Origin: Syngnathus acus
Lineage: Eukaryota; Chordata; Actinopteri; Syngnathiformes; Syngnathidae
Reading direction: 5' to 3'
DNA: 64,000 nucleotides
NCBI RefSeq assembly: GCF_901709675.1
Contig: NC_051105.1
Coordinates: 10,712,604-10,776,603 of the forward strand
Shown here: positions 27,001 through 53,661 of the stretch, in pieces
Numbering within the stretch: the first letter of the stretch is position 1
How the letters are laid out: each line of letters opens with the position of its first letter
The notes under the pieces: model-generated
Databases searched by the model: none
Seen by the model: the letters and a program-made list of their open reading frames with translations, nothing else
What the model was told of the DNA's origin: nothing
Translations under genes and position numbers: made by a program

Positions 27001-30000
27001 TGGACAGGTGGAATACGAGGGACTTTTTAAGGAAGTGGTTCAATTGTGATTTAGTGCTTGGGGAAAGTGCGTGCGTGTGTCACTTGGACATCGAGGAGGG
27101 CTGGGAGAAACTAACCGCAACCTAATCTAATGGAATCGCCTTCCCATTTTAGGCAAATAGAATTAGAGCTCTTATGGGGAGCTTTCTCAGATTTCTCTCT
27201 CTCTTTTTTTTGTACTGTGCTCTGAAGGCGGAAATAATCCACTCTATAGAAATGACCAATTGACCAAAGAAGTCTTAAACCTTTGTGTGGAATTCCAAGG
27301 TGCTCATTCATGAGCTCAGGAATGACACAGATGGACTCATCCATTGTGTCGGCAACACAACAAAGTACTTATTCTGAACAAATAGTCTAATATAGCATGC
27401 AGCAGGCCAATTTCTAGATAGAGCTCCGGGTCACAGCAGTAGCTAATCGCGAAGGGGGCTTCCTTCTGCAGTCAGTCTATGCCCCGCCCCTCTAACAATC
27501 GTCCATGTGAGACGTGACGGTTGAAACAGTCAATAACTGGTCACCATTCTTTTGTTTGTACTCCGGGTTTAGCTGTCACAAGCAGTAAAATGTCTGTCGG
27601 GCTATAATAAATATTTGGACTATTATAAATTATTAATAAAATACTCCACCCACTTAAGATCCTAATTGTTTCCGGCAAAAGCCACAGAGCATACTCACAA
27701 ACCAGAATAGAGCTCGTTCGACAGAGATTAGTTGAAACATAATACATGATAGCTTTGAGGAGGAAAAATAATGTCAGAAATGTGATAAATTTGATAATAG
27801 AGACACAACACCTGATGGCTACCCCATAGCTGGAGTGGTGCAGACACAGATAATGACATTTTTCGTCTTTATGAGAGACAAAAAAGTACAATATTATAGA
27901 GTGCTATTTTTCCATATTTAAAAAACACAATAACCTTTTGGAGGGGGGAGCTGCAACTCATTAAGTCTGAGTTTATTTTTATCTGAAAGTCGTACACACC
28001 CAGGAGACATCATAGATAAAATAATTAGCATTAAACGAGAAAATAAATGTATTAGGCATACTTGAGGTACATGTCATCTTTATTCTTTTGGCTTTTCACT
28101 GAAATGGGTTATAGCAGTGTTTTGCATGCAGTATCGTTATACACTACAAGCATTATGCATATTAATGACGGGAGATATTTGAATCTGTCATCCAATGCTT
28201 TTGTCATCATGATCAAAACAATGTATGTATTGAATGTTTGAATGACATGCAAAACATATTCACATTCATGTAATGATGCTCTCATAACATGGAACAGTAG
28301 ATGTATTTTGCTATATGGGAAAACCAAGCCAATGTCAAAAATGTCACAAGAAAATGTAAACACAAGTAGGAGGTCACGCTGAATTTGTGACGACTTGTAC
28401 AATCATTTAAAAGAAAAACTTCCCGCAACCATCTAATTTTGATATAAATCGTGATAAATATTGTGAGGTAAAACAAAAATCCATTTAAATGTCAGACACA
28501 AATATTTATGACACATTAAATTAAATTAAATGGAAGAAAAGAAGCAGCTGCTATTAACCGGTGTGTCTTTTGAAAAAGTAGTGACTTTTTTAATGGCTTG
28601 AGCATTTTGCAATTCACAGCTTCTGCTGGCTATTCAAATCTCAGACTGCCTCAATAAAACAGACTATTTAGCTTTATATCCTAAGTAACCAATATTATGC
28701 AGAATCCACAACTTTGTAGTCAATAAATAATATGCTTGTTGATGTATTAGCTACAACTTAAAACAAACAGTAAGACATGAAGGGAGGACCTGTCCTAGGC
28801 TTTCGTAACAGGTTTGAGAACTGACTAGTGACACCGACGCCCCAACTGAGACAATATTACTGATAATCAGTCTGCCTGGAGTCTATTCTTAGTTATTTCA
28901 GGATACGGGTTCCATGTAATCAGCATTATGGAAAATGGTACACCGGAAAACACAGTGACCTGAGATAACCGCGATGATGATGCAACAAAAGTGAATGTGC
29001 AAAGTTTTACAGGCCAAGTGTGACTGATCTGACACTTGACAGGTCAACGTGATGGACTTGTTTAAACTTTAGCTGGCAGTGATTCCCAACTATGTTTGCC
29101 ACAGGAAATTGTCTAATTGCACTTGGTTGGTCCAAATGTTTGGCTTTAGTTCCTACAAATAATATATCTTTGTCTAGTGACAGGAAGAACGATTAAATGC
29201 TCTTACACTAGAAGGCAGAAGGACAATTTTTGGCAGTTTACTGTGAGATTTTTTTTCGACTATAAAATATGTGCCTTGGCTCAGAAAATGTTGGGAATCA
29301 CTGGCTTGAGTTGATGTATCTGTTAACATGGAAGATACAGTGGAAGATCCAAAGTCAGCTAACTCGGAATGAAAATTTGCGAGTGCTAAAGTAAACAGTT
29401 TATTATATACTGTAGTTCCCTTCAGGCTTGTATCACAAATTTAAAGAAAATCACCTGTACAGTTAATGCAATTTTTGCACCGATGGTATTCGCTGGATAG
29501 TAAATGGTATGGAAAATTGTTGACTCGGAACCAAAATGACAGAATGGATCGTCAATTTTGGATGTAGCACTGTATTTAATAAACCGGCCATGTCATGATT
29601 ATTTGCTTCGCATCACGAAGCAAGCAGCTGATGAAAATATCCTCCACACCACATGCATAATTCGGGAAATACATTCATGTGAATCCACATTGGCTGCAGC
29701 AAGTCTGACGTTTTTTTTTTTTTCTTTTTCAAGTATTCTAGACACAGCTAGCGTGAAAGCAATCATGAACAAACCACACATTTCAAAAGTAAAAAAAACA
29801 AAGCGTATGAAAAGGCAATCGACAGATTCAAAAAGAATTTCTTTGCTTTTAAAATAGGTCGGCAAAACAATTCACCAGTCAGTGATATAGTTATAATAAT
29901 CCAAGACACTGTGTAGCAGAGCTAGCTGCAAGAGAAAGTAAAGCATGAACTACTGCGTTTTTTCCGAACACTTGAGAAATGTTGCCCGTCCTTTCTCACC

Positions 30001-30189
30001 AGTCTCGCTTCTAGAAAATAGTTTCACTGCTGCCTGAATGAGCCACGTTTCCTTTTTAGGCACCAACCTTTCGGCTCATGAGCGAAAAAGTCAGTTTGGC
30101 ATAGATAATCCATACTTTGAGAAGGAGTCCAATGCCACTGTAAACATTTTGTCATTACTTACAATGTCTTTGCGGCATCTCCGACATTC
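27000..30189. other. Intergenic DNA and probable scn1la 3' UTR
   Basis: AT-rich region between two convergent genes. The part nearest 30189 should hold the 3' UTR of the minus-strand sodium channel. The scattered small open frames on both strands lack splice context or recognisable domains. A short hAT-like element is the only structured feature I can support. Confidence 0.5.
29077..29303. mobile_element. Short hAT-like MITE
   Basis: Termini CAGTGATTCCCAAC and its exact inverse at the other end, 227 bp apart, with no ORF. CAGTG(G/A)TTC-type termini are typical of hAT non-autonomous elements. No convincing 8-bp target duplication is visible, so the element is old or my ends are slightly off. 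Confidence 0.5.
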
Positions 30190-43292
<13,103 letters not shown>

Positions 43293-43461
43293 CTTTTCAT
43301 TCTGCACCTTCAGAGTGCACAGCCAGCCTCCCGCATGAAAAAGGCCTGCACAGAGAAACGTTATTATTGTTTTTAAGCAGAAGAACTTTACTTTGTTCTA
43401 TGTATCTATATATTCCAACCACCAAAGGCTTTAATAAATAAATAAGCTTATAAATAAAATG

Positions 43462-44364
43462 TACCGTCTTTTTCCGTGCATAATACGAACCCTAAAAATG
43501 GCATGTCGATGCTGGAAGAAAGCCTGTACCCGTGTATTATACGCACCCAAATTTTGACTCTTAAGTCCGCAAACGTAAAATTATTTCAGAAAAAATATCA
43601 TTTTTGGGAACAACCGGATGTTATTCTGCCGGTCAGTATCACTGCGCATGCGGTAGCAAACTCGATAGCGAAGAAATGTTTCGGATTTGTGTAGGGTACA
43701 TTGTGACAGCAAACGAGCAGGTGATTGAGTAAGCGTCTGATACGAGAGCATTGTGTTCGTGTGGAGCGTGTTTGAAGTGAACAGCAGAGAAGAAAGGAAC
43801 AAGGCAAAGTGTTGTGAAATAAAATATTACCTGTAATACGCATTTTGTTATTTGCTGATTGTATTAAACTATCGCATTCGTTGTCAGTCAAGAAGAGAAG
43901 AGGACTATTATCCGTAACTAATAGGTAGAGAACTGAACTCTCGCTCTTCATATAGCTGACGTGTCTTGCGCATCCGTTCTGCGCATCGGATCCGAATTTC
44001 CGCCGCCGAGTTCAAATATCTAGCGCCATCTAGGTGTCGATTTTTAAACTAGTACAGTAATGGCGGCCTCCATATGATATCCGGTCTGCGATGGAGATTA
44101 AAAAACAAACAATATTTGACAATAACACACCATCAAGGATTGCACCATCGCATCAAACGATGTGTCGTCAATTATGAATTTTACTGACTAAGTGTGTTGG
44201 GCAGGATGGCTGAATGTGATGCGCGATTGACAACAAACAAGAAGAAAGGTGTGATTTCAAGTTTTATTCTTCAAAAATTGTTGTACCCATGCACAATGCG
44301 CACCCCAGATTGTAGGACAATAAATTAATTAAATTTTGCGCATTATGCACGGAATTAGACGGTA
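43462..44364. mobile_element. Non-autonomous TIR DNA transposon
   Basis: Left end TACCGTCTTTTTCCGTGCAT; right end, inverted, TACCGTCTAATTCCGTGCAT; 26-bp terminal repeats with three mismatches and TA at both outer ends. Subterminal gcataat/cgcac motifs recur at both ends. 903 bp, without a transposase frame. Its termini resemble those of the element at 33771-34630, so both may depend on related transposases. Confidence 0.75.
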
Positions 44365-47255
44365 TTATTTTTATTAAGATGGCCACGCAGATGTAACCAG
44401 AATTCCGCAAAAACGTTCCAAAATGTGAAATCCAAAGATTAATAGAAAACTGAGAAATTATGTAGCGCGCATTAGCCGTGTCAGTGCAACACCATGTTTG
44501 TTTCACTGAATTATATTTATAATTGTATGGAAATATTGATAGATTCGGAAGATGCGTTAAATTAACTAAAATCTAAGGAAAACCTCAATTTTGGTCAAAA
44601 GTATTCAGAACATTGTGTAGCTGTTTTGCTAGCACGCTGACGTATCGCTAGCAGCCATTATTTTATATGATCATCCGTTTCACACCCGAAGGACAAAAAA
44701 AGTCACTGCAGGCTCGCCAGTCTTTAAGTTGACAACAAACAGCTTTTCTTTTTGTGACACAAACCCAACACTGGAGGCCAACACCCTAGCGCACGAGTAA
44801 AATCGGAAAGCAATCAGCTAAAGTGGTCACACCTCTCACAGCCAACTCACCCGACACTACTCTCATGAGTCCGCCTCACACTTCTCTCTCCCCTGTAGCC
44901 ATGGCAAATCATGCCCAACTCCAGACATTGTCATATAAATCACCAAAATATAAATCCCCAGATTTAACTGCAGCTATAAAACTTTAAATCACTCTCCTAC
45001 AAAATGGCATATATGGAACTAGCATACACTAGTCTCAGTGGCTCAAATTAAAACTCATCTTGCTTTTAGGCGAGTGTTTTCTCTGTGCCAAAATAAAAAT
45101 CCAATTGTTACTGAATGATAAGTCCGTCCATTCATACATCATTTACGTAAGATTCTTTATCGACTGAAGACTGCTAACTTCCACCATGCTAACAGTTTAC
45201 TAGCCTTGAGACGAATGCTCGGCAAACTCATTGCTATTTTAGTTCATTGATTCACTTCATTTAAGCCTAGCCTATCATTCCGACCTCCAACATGGCATTC
45301 AAAGATACCAATCACATGATTGGAATTTTGTCCCCATTACGGTCAAAGGGTAGTTGGTGTGCAACATTTCATTAGGAACGTAATTACCATCCATTGAACA
45401 AACTAGAGTTGCCTACAGTTCTTTCTATCGTGTTAAGAAGCCATGATCCAGAGGGCACATCCAAATTCCTACCAAGGGAGGTAAAATTAGACCTAATTAT
45501 GTCCCTCGTCGTCTCAGTGGATAAAATTAAAATTTGACATGACAATGATGGATCGCAGGTGAGATTTCCCTCCCTTAGCAGCATGAACAGATTCATCCTG
45601 CTAATAGGCTTGACTGCTGTGATGTGTGAGGGAGCCCATTGCGCTATTAAATATGAATGCACTTCAGACTGCAGCGCTCTGCCACTGAGAGCTTTTGCCT
45701 TTGGTTTTAATAGTGTAATAGTATACTTCCACACTTTGCATTGCGAAGCAAGAAATCAATCACAAACAAAGCTGGTCAATCAAGTTGCCCACAGCACATG
45801 TGTGACATAATCGCAACAGCGGAGGGGAGAGTTGAAAACTCGCAATAGCTATTGGACTTTCTCAATAACTGGATATTAACTTGTGATGACTCATTTGAGG
45901 AAGTGTGTGTTTAACACTGACTGGGGTAATTGAATTTGTATTTGGGTTTTGAATTGTGTTGTGTATGTTATGTTATGGAATCTTCTCAATAGCAAAGTCA
46001 TTTTTTTCCCTCGTAAAATGGTCAAGGATTACGTTGTTAAAAAAAAAAAAGTTGAAATATTGACATTTCAAATGATCAAAATCAGGATTAACCTTGACAG
46101 GATGTTGACCAGGCGGGGTCGCCGTGTGCATCATTCGTCCGCTAGCAACTCATTACACTCCACTTGAGATACGCGCTGACGCTTTGAAGCTTCAAATAGA
46201 GCCACTCCGCATTATCGGCAACCTGTCGGCATCACCGACTTGACCAAGCGTACGTTCAACTTTTCCTCGGAGCGCAATGTACAGTCCTACACCTGACGTT
46301 TTGAATTGCTGTTGTGAATTTGAGTGAGGGAAAAAAAAAAGAAACTTTGCTGAGACATTCTGCCTGTGTCAACACTGGCAAATTATTGTTGACAAGGAAC
46401 TCACATCAATTTAGACACATGAAATTAATGTTAGTGTAGCTTTTGGACCTTTCGGGGCGGGGGTAATGTGTGCCGTCAAGAGAGTCTGAATTTGAATGTT
46501 CCAAGACTAACAGGATGATTGTACATATAAATTGGTAGACAAATTGTAGTTTGATCCTGTATATATTCCCCACCCCATTTATTAGGGACGGCAGCATCAA
46601 ATACTAGCTCCACTAGTGTTACCAGTAATATTAAATAAATGCGCAAATGACTTTCCGTCATTGACGGTGGCAGTCAGGCTGATATTTATCTACGAAACTA
46701 TGAAATAATTTGCTTTTTATGACAATGCCCGTACAGAGCGATCACTGTATTGAATTTGTAACCTCCTGTGGGACATGTTTTAAGTGCTGCCCACCAATGC
46801 TTTGCCTCTTTGCAGACAACACGATTAAGCGGTGGCTCATTTAGGGCGTTGGCGACGACGAACCGCCAACACACACTTGTCTACGTGTAGATGTTTGACG
46901 CGCCAGCTTCCATAGGCAACGGCGCGCACGAATGTCTAGGCTCTAGCACGAAAGCAAACAGGACAGGCTGTAATTGACGGCAATCTAATAAGGCTGTTGA
47001 CAGCCATGCAAACAGGAAGTGCTGCGAGCTGGAGTGTGGCCTTAGAACTGCCGCCATGCCCATTAATGACTGCACTATAGCTCATGCTTGGCCACGAATC
47101 CTTTCAGAGGAGAGACTCATCTGTCACCCCCCCACCCCCCAAGCAATAAGCAAACAGTGACATAAAACATAATTTAGGAAAGACCATCTCTCAAACACAG
47201 CTAATAATGCAAAACAATCAAAAACATAATACAATTTAAAACAAACTTATAAAAA

Positions 47256-47408
<153 letters not shown>

Positions 47409-47419
47409 GTTGTGCTTAC

Positions 47420-47720
47420 CATTAGTTTCCCATCATTTCCAGATAAGAGACACTCCAGAAAATGTCCTGTTTAGAACTTTAGAGAGCCACAAAAAAAAGA
47501 GGAGGAGAGTAGTTGTTAAAAGAAACAAATAAGTCCGGTTTAGTGGTAGGTAGGTAGTACGCTTGCGTCCAATAATTTCCAAGCGGAAAGAGCTTATTAG
47601 AAAAGGGCGAGCTCGCTAGAGAGAGAGAGCCTCTCATCCGCCCTCTGCGCGCCTGTCTGACTGGTGGTGGACCTCTCAGCTTCCTGGGTACCAAAAGAGG
47701 GCAGACACACCAGGACGACT
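47420..47720 (-). other. scn1lab: Putative non-coding first exon and promoter side of scn1la
   Basis: On the minus strand a strong donor (ATG|GTAAGCACA) lies at 47411-47419. The DNA upstream of it is more GC-rich (47580-47720) than its surroundings. Vertebrate SCN1A-3A genes use remote non-coding 5' exons, so this is a fitting candidate. The exon's upstream end is a guess. Confidence 0.35.
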
Positions 47721-48767
47721 CCTCGCATTGGAGTCCACTGCGTGAAACTGCAATCATTATTTGGTCATGTGTCAATGCAAATCAAATTATTTACACAAGC
47801 AAAGGAACATTTATGATTTTATTATTACTAGTACTAGTAATATCATTTTAAAATATCAGAATGTCTTGTACCGGTAGGAGTAAGGGTACGAATTTGGTCT
47901 GAATTGTGACCAAGTGAAGGAATATGAGGCTAGAAAGTCTCTCAAAAAAAAAGTTTGGCATTTGTTGCACGTCGAGCGCTTTTGCGGCGCTTTTATTATT
48001 TGGGAAGGGGCTTCGCTTCAGGATGCCACAAGTGGTTATGTCGCCATCTAGTGGTGACAGCCTCGAACTGCGATTCGCCAACATTTTCTGAAGTAGCAGC
48101 TCTAAAAATATAAAGTTCTCCAAACATCAGCACCAATATTAAACTGTAGCAGGGCGAGAGTGTTCATACAAAAAAAACGTTTTTATTTTTAACCTATAAA
48201 TCGTTTTATTTATTGTTTTTAGCCTAAGGAACGTTACACAACGTTGACGCTGCGAACTTGACCCAATTAAAATGTATTGCACTTAAAATAAAAAAGAAAT
48301 AAAAAAAAACATCACTCAATGACTGTACTATACTGGATAAAACAAAAACCTTCCGTTACAGCAGAATGATGTTGTGCATGCTTGAGCCTTTCAGCATTCA
48401 CATAATAATTCTCTGAGCTGGAAAACAGTTCCCCTTTGTCCCATGAGTCCTCGCATTGATCCAATTATTTCCCTTTTCTGAGCTAAAACAAGTCCAACTT
48501 ATAATACACTTATATTTTTAATCATTTAATGCCAGATTTTATTGCGTGCAGTAAAAGTTTAAAATGCAGCGGCTGGGAGGCGCCGTCCTGTTGTTGCTCT
48601 TGAACAGTTTGACTCCACTCGCAACCTGCTGGGGGCGTTGCTGAGACGTTTCACCAATCTTGAGTGGCTTTAGAAAGCAAGTTTTCCCAGCATGAGTGTG
48701 ACATTTACTTACTGGAGCGACTCAAGGAAGCAACAACAGCATCATCACTGCCCAGCAGGTGCTCCCA
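47721..48767. other. Divergent intergenic region between scn1la and slc38a11
   Basis: The sodium channel reads leftward and slc38a11 rightward, so this kilobase should hold the slc38a11 promoter and 5' UTR. No further structure that I can support. Confidence 0.5.
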
Positions 48768-51700
48768 ATGGCTCAGCAGGTAATCCCAAATGCAACACAC
48801 AACACGAGCTTGCTTTCTGACTTAAATCACGGCTTTGTTTTCTTATTTTCCAGTTAAGCAATGAACAAGGAATCCCTTTAATTTCCTCACAAAAGGGCAC
48901 AAGGGAAGGAAGATATTCCATGATATCAGCATGCTTTAATTTTGTTAATTCCATCATTGGCTCTGGAGTCATAGGTAAGGTTAAATTTATGTTTCTCAAC
49001 TTGTTCATTGAAATCCATTGCTGATTAAGTGGTTATTTCTTTGATGGCTTTTTTAATACTAACATATTACTAACTTGGTGTGTCAATAAGCTTGCATAAC
49101 ATTGAGGCTGTGTAGCCGTAAAAGCTCCTGATCATATGACCAGCGCCTGTTTGGGCCCCGTTTTAACTCTTTCACCCCCCATCCCCCAAAATACACTAAA
49201 TTTCTGTGTGACGGAATCTCGGCAACCTCAGTTTAAGGCTAAAGGCAGCACTGAGATTTGATGTATGCACACAATATTGTCAGATGCCTCTGTGGCTGAA
49301 ATGACTTTACAAACTTAAAAAGTTTTGCTTTTTTCTGACACAGTAATTAAATTCCTTGAAAATCAGTTTAAAAGCATGTGAATCAACACTGGCAGCAGAG
49401 AACTATTAAAATACACCACAGAGTCTTGTTTGTGTTTATATTTAGTCGACCTAATGTTATTTCCAATTGCTAAGAGTTTCTTTTGTATATTTTATATACC
49501 AGGTTTACCTTACGCGTTGAACCAAGCAGGGCTCCCATTTGGCTTTTTGCTTCTCATCATTGTTGCCTTGATCACAGGTGAGCAAAAGCATCATTTTCAA
49601 CTCTTCATTTGGATCAGAGCAGTGACTGCATACTTGTGTGTGTGTGTTTTTTTTAACCAGATTACACGATCATCCTACTCATTAAAGGAGGCAACCTGTC
49701 CGGGACAACAAGCTATCAATCGCTGGTCCAAAGCACATTTGGTTTTCCAGGATTCCTGGTTTTATCAGTTCTGCAGTTCCTGTATCCGTTTATCGGTAAG
49801 TCATGTTGACCAGAATCTTCTTTGTCTGGTAGAACGTGAATGGGATCTGCACGTGTTAAGGCTCCTAATTTCCCTCCCCCTTCCAGCTATGATCAGCTAC
49901 AATATAACAACAGGAGACACACTGACCAAAGTGTTTCAGAGAATTCCTGGAGGTACACTGCCAGTATTCCCATTTCTCCGTTTCAAATCAAAAAGTACCT
50001 AAAATGACTTTTGTCCACAGTTGGTCCAGATCACATCTTGGCCGATCGCCATTTTGTCATCGTGCTCTCCACCGTGTTGTGCACGCTGCCTCTCTCACTT
50101 TATCGAAATATCGAAAGACTGGGCAAGGTGTCCTTCCTATCGATGATCCTGACAGCAATCATCGTCGTCATTGTAATCATCAGAGCAGCGACCTTGGGAC
50201 CTCAAATGTATGATGTTTACATTGATGAACTGTTGATATCGCAACCACGACTAAACACAACTGTGGCTTCCCGTTCAGTCCCCCGACGGAAGGCGCGTGG
50301 CTTTTCGCAAAGTGGAATGCAATTCAAGCAGTCGGCGTCATGTCTTTTGGTGAGTGCCCCCCCTCCCATTTTCCTTGAAAACCATCTTGAATGTTTTCCA
50401 GCAGTTTTTAAAGAATTGCTTCATTGCCCTGATAAGTAGATCATGAAATATTTTGAAAAGAGATAAAAACACTCCAACCACTAAAATTGTTGTTTGCCGA
50501 TAGCAAATTGCAATCGACGACACGTGAGACAAAAAGCTGTTTGTTCCCTCACAGACGTTTCCATTTACAATTGTGTTTTCATTGTAAAGTAAGTCTCGAG
50601 GGGGATATAACAGCCATGAAACAAATGCATTGATGCGTCAACATGAAGCAGGGGGATTTGCTTTCGGCAAGGAGAAAACAGAAACAAATCCCTTGAAGGA
50701 GAGTCGAGGCCGGAATGGTCCTCTTTGTCCTGAAATTGACGGTGGCTGCCCCAAGGAAACATTGTCAACAACATACAGATCACATGAGGCCTCGATTGTT
50801 TTTCACTGTGGAAAGTTTAGATAACTGTTTTCAATAAAGTTGGAGTTGTGATTTTATCTGTCCCTCAGCCTTCATCTGTCACCACAACAGCTTTTTAATC
50901 TACGCCTCCCTGGAGAAGCCAACGCTAACCAACTGGACTCGGGTCACTCACGTTTCGGTCGGCTCGTCGCTAATAATCAGCGCCACATTCGCCTTGGCAG
51001 GTTATGTCACCTTTACGGGCTACACGCAAGGTATGTGTGAATATCAGCATGTTGATTTTTCCTCCACGTCTCGCACTGAATGGCTTTTTGTCGTCGTTTG
51101 GCAAGGGGACATATTTGAGAACTACTGCAGAAATGATAACTTGGCAACATTCGGTCGCTTCTGTTTTGGCCTCAGCATCATCATGACGTTTCCACTGGAG
51201 TGTTTTGTTACTCGAGAGGTAAGATTGAAAAAGCAAACATTTTAAAAAGTCTTTTTTTCCGCTTGTATGCAGCGTAACACAAAAATGCTGATGCGCCATG
51301 TTTGTTTTCAACTCTTGGCTTCACCTAATGACCCGAGTTTGCCGACCTCAGAACCTTAGTAGTAAAAAAAAGCTCCTTGGTATCCACACTCTCGTTTTCT
51401 CAGGTGGTTTCAAGTTCCATATTTGGTCGGGAGCTTTCAAAAGTGGAACACATGTCTGTAACGGTGATCATAGTTGCAGCGTGTACAGCGGTATCGTTGG
51501 CCTACGACTGTCTGGGAATCGTTTTGGAGTTGAGTGTAAGTCACAGTTCCCATAATGTATAAAGCATTTTATTTTCTATTTCATTTCATTTGTTTTGCGC
51601 TCTGCCAAACAGGGTGCCCTGAGTGCCACCCCTCTGATCTTCATCATCCCCTCCGCTTGCTTCCTCAAACTCTCCCCCGGACGCTGGTATCATCGTGAAA

Positions 51701-51852
51701 ACTTGATCCCCGCCATGTTGATTGTTCTTGGGGTGTTTGTCATGATAACCGGATTGACGCTGACGGGCCTCAACCCTCAAGACTGTTCACATGGCGTGGA
51801 GATGTTCTACTGCCCTGATGCCAATTTCTCTGGCACTCAAGCGCCCGTATGA
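48768..51852 (+). CDS. slc38a11: Putative sodium-coupled neutral amino acid transporter 11 (SLC38A11)
   Basis: Member of the SLC38/AAAP family of membrane amino-acid transporters; the substrate of A11 is poorly defined. Eleven exons: 48768-48779, 48854-48974, 49503-49577, 49661-49795, 49887-49952, 50021-50207, 50279-50349, 50869-51030, 51106-51218, 51404-51535, 51613-51852. Sum 1314 nt, 437 aa, in frame throughout, near the family length. Family segments: NFVNSIIGSGVIGLPYALNQAG in the first membrane helix region (split by an intron), FLYPFIAMISYNI, LPLSLYRNI, FICHHNSFLIY, ENYCRNDN, CFVTREV, and LSATPLIFIIPSACFLKLS. About ten or eleven hydrophobic helices are expected. The start Met (MAQQ) is the only nearby ATG in phase with exon 2; an earlier ATG at 48692 is in another phase, so the 12-nt first coding exon is the least certain part. 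Confidence 0.92.
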
Positions 51853-52470
51853 CTGCAACTTAGGAGGTCGCTGAAATGTAGTTTTGTACTACATAGCAGT
51901 TTTCTTCAAATCCACAAGATGGCAGAAGGTACAATGAACCATACAGTAGAATATGGTACGAGCTTTTTTGTTCAGGTGAACAGTTCCGGGTTTCACACTA
52001 TAAGTATATTCAGTTAAGGTTATCGTTATTTCTGTACATATACTTTTTTTAAATTTATGTTTAGTACTACGCATAGAAGATCTTTTTATTGTAAAATACT
52101 CAGCACTCACAAACAGGCAGGGTTACTTAGATTTTGATGCCTCTGTACTCTTTGCACAACTTGCTGATCTCCTACAAGGAGCCGAACAATAACTTATAAA
52201 ATAATTTATTATTACTATTTCTAAGAATGTCCACTGCCTTTCTGTGAATCTTCAGGAATACAACTTTTGTCTTCATGATGACCACTTGGCCCGACTAAGC
52301 TACTGAATTATTTTGGAATTTGTTGTTGAACATAAAGGGCTTGGGGGCCTAAGTTTTTTTAACATGGTACTTTGTGTAAAACGTTTGAGAACTACTGCAA
52401 CATCAAAAATGTAAATTAAGTTCACCAGAGTGAGGATTTCACCGACTTAATAAAAAAAGTTCGAAACATT
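51853..52470 (+). other. slc38a11: slc38a11 3' UTR
   Basis: Non-coding DNA after TGA at 51850-51852, with AATAAA at 52449-52454 as the best poly(A) signal. Confidence 0.5.
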
Positions 52471-53627
52471 TTTCCGTAAATTGAGGGAATGGCTGCGTTC
52501 CCACTACCTACCACAAGGAGTCACTGTTTACACACTAACGCGCTCATAAAAAGGAAACCAGCAAAGAAGAATTCCCGTTCGTGTGTTTTGCCTTAAACTG
52601 CACTTTTTGGGCGTTTGCGTCAACGTTTCCAAGGTTGCGAGGTGCCTCCATTTTTTTTGTGTGTCACCCGCTACACTAAGTATTTGATTGAAACGCCTCG
52701 CCAGGATGTATGCCAACCGCACGGAGGGACGCCCCACTTCTTGTTTTACAGCCTAACATTGCGGTGTGGCAGGCAGACAGGCAGCGTCTTCTGGAGCATG
52801 TAAGTTGCAGCCAAAAAAAAAAAAGTTACCACTGTCGACTACTATTGGTTGACTTTCCGAATGTCAGACGGTGAAAAACAAAGAGGGATGGGTTTGTTTA
52901 AAGAGGAGAAAGGCGCCGAACTAGGAAGAATGAGGCTCCCCTTTCCCTGCTCAAATTGATGTTGATGGCGGGTTACGGCAAACTCGCATCTTCATGACGA
53001 CTCATGGATGTGGAAAAACGTCATGAAAAACATCTGCATTTATGGTAAGCATATTTATAAAAATGTGTATCGTTTCGCGCCATCTGTCATCTCCATTTCT
53101 GTATCTATATATCTCCAACTCTCACTTTCTATCTCTATCTCATACCTCTTTCCATCTGTCACTTTCCAGCCCTTCAGATTTACTTATCTAGCTCAGTAGT
53201 GTCGAACTCGTCACGGGTCACGCACAGTTTTCTTTTATTTTGAAGGGCCGCCATAATTGTGAGCCCAAATAAATGTATGATCACCTCATTCACACAACAA
53301 ATTGATGAATGTTTGTTATGAAACTTTTAATATTATACATCTAAGAGGGATTTTAGCTCAAAACTTGCACAAAATAAGCTTTCATGGGTCACCTAAAATG
53401 ATGTACCGGCCCGTATCTGCCCTCCTCCCTTGAGTTTGGCACCTGTGATATATATCAACTATCTGTAATGCTTTTTCTCTCTCTTTATATATATATATAT
53501 ATACATCTATCTGTTTTCTACTATTTATCCTTCATCATCTCAGTCTATGGTCGAAAAAAGCATGTCTGTCTTATTGCAACATTCAAGCTGAGAATGAAGC
53601 ATGACTTATTGTTTCTCTCCCCCCCAG
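52471..53627 (+). other. Intergenic / cobll1 upstream region
   Basis: Possible non-coding cobll1 5' exons end at donors near 52800 (GGAGCAT|GTAAGT) and 53043 (TTTATG|GTAAGC), but neither can be confirmed. The acceptor at 53626-53627 shows that at least one upstream non-coding exon exists. A hAT-like element lies at 53194-53447 and a short (TA)n run at about 53486. Confidence 0.4.
53194..53447. mobile_element. Diverged hAT-like MITE
   Basis: Left terminus CAGTAGTGTCGAACTC and right terminus GAGTTTGGCACCTGTG form imperfect terminal inverted repeats (11 of 16 positions). Internal gggccgcc and ggcccg motifs match the familiar vertebrate hAT non-autonomous pattern with a CAGGGGTGTCAAACTC-type end. 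No ORF and no clear target duplication. Confidence 0.5.
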
Positions 53628-53661
53628 TCCGGTAAATTTTGTCAAGCCGATGAGCTTAGTC

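Noticed and set aside
49430-50002. 190-codon plus-strand open frame at slc38a11
   Set aside because: It reads through introns that are bounded by good splice sites; the spliced exons give the family protein, this frame does not.
52320-52410. hAT-like right end (gtttgagaactactgc) downstream of slc38a11
   Set aside because: No matching left terminus found nearby, so a mobile element cannot be supported.
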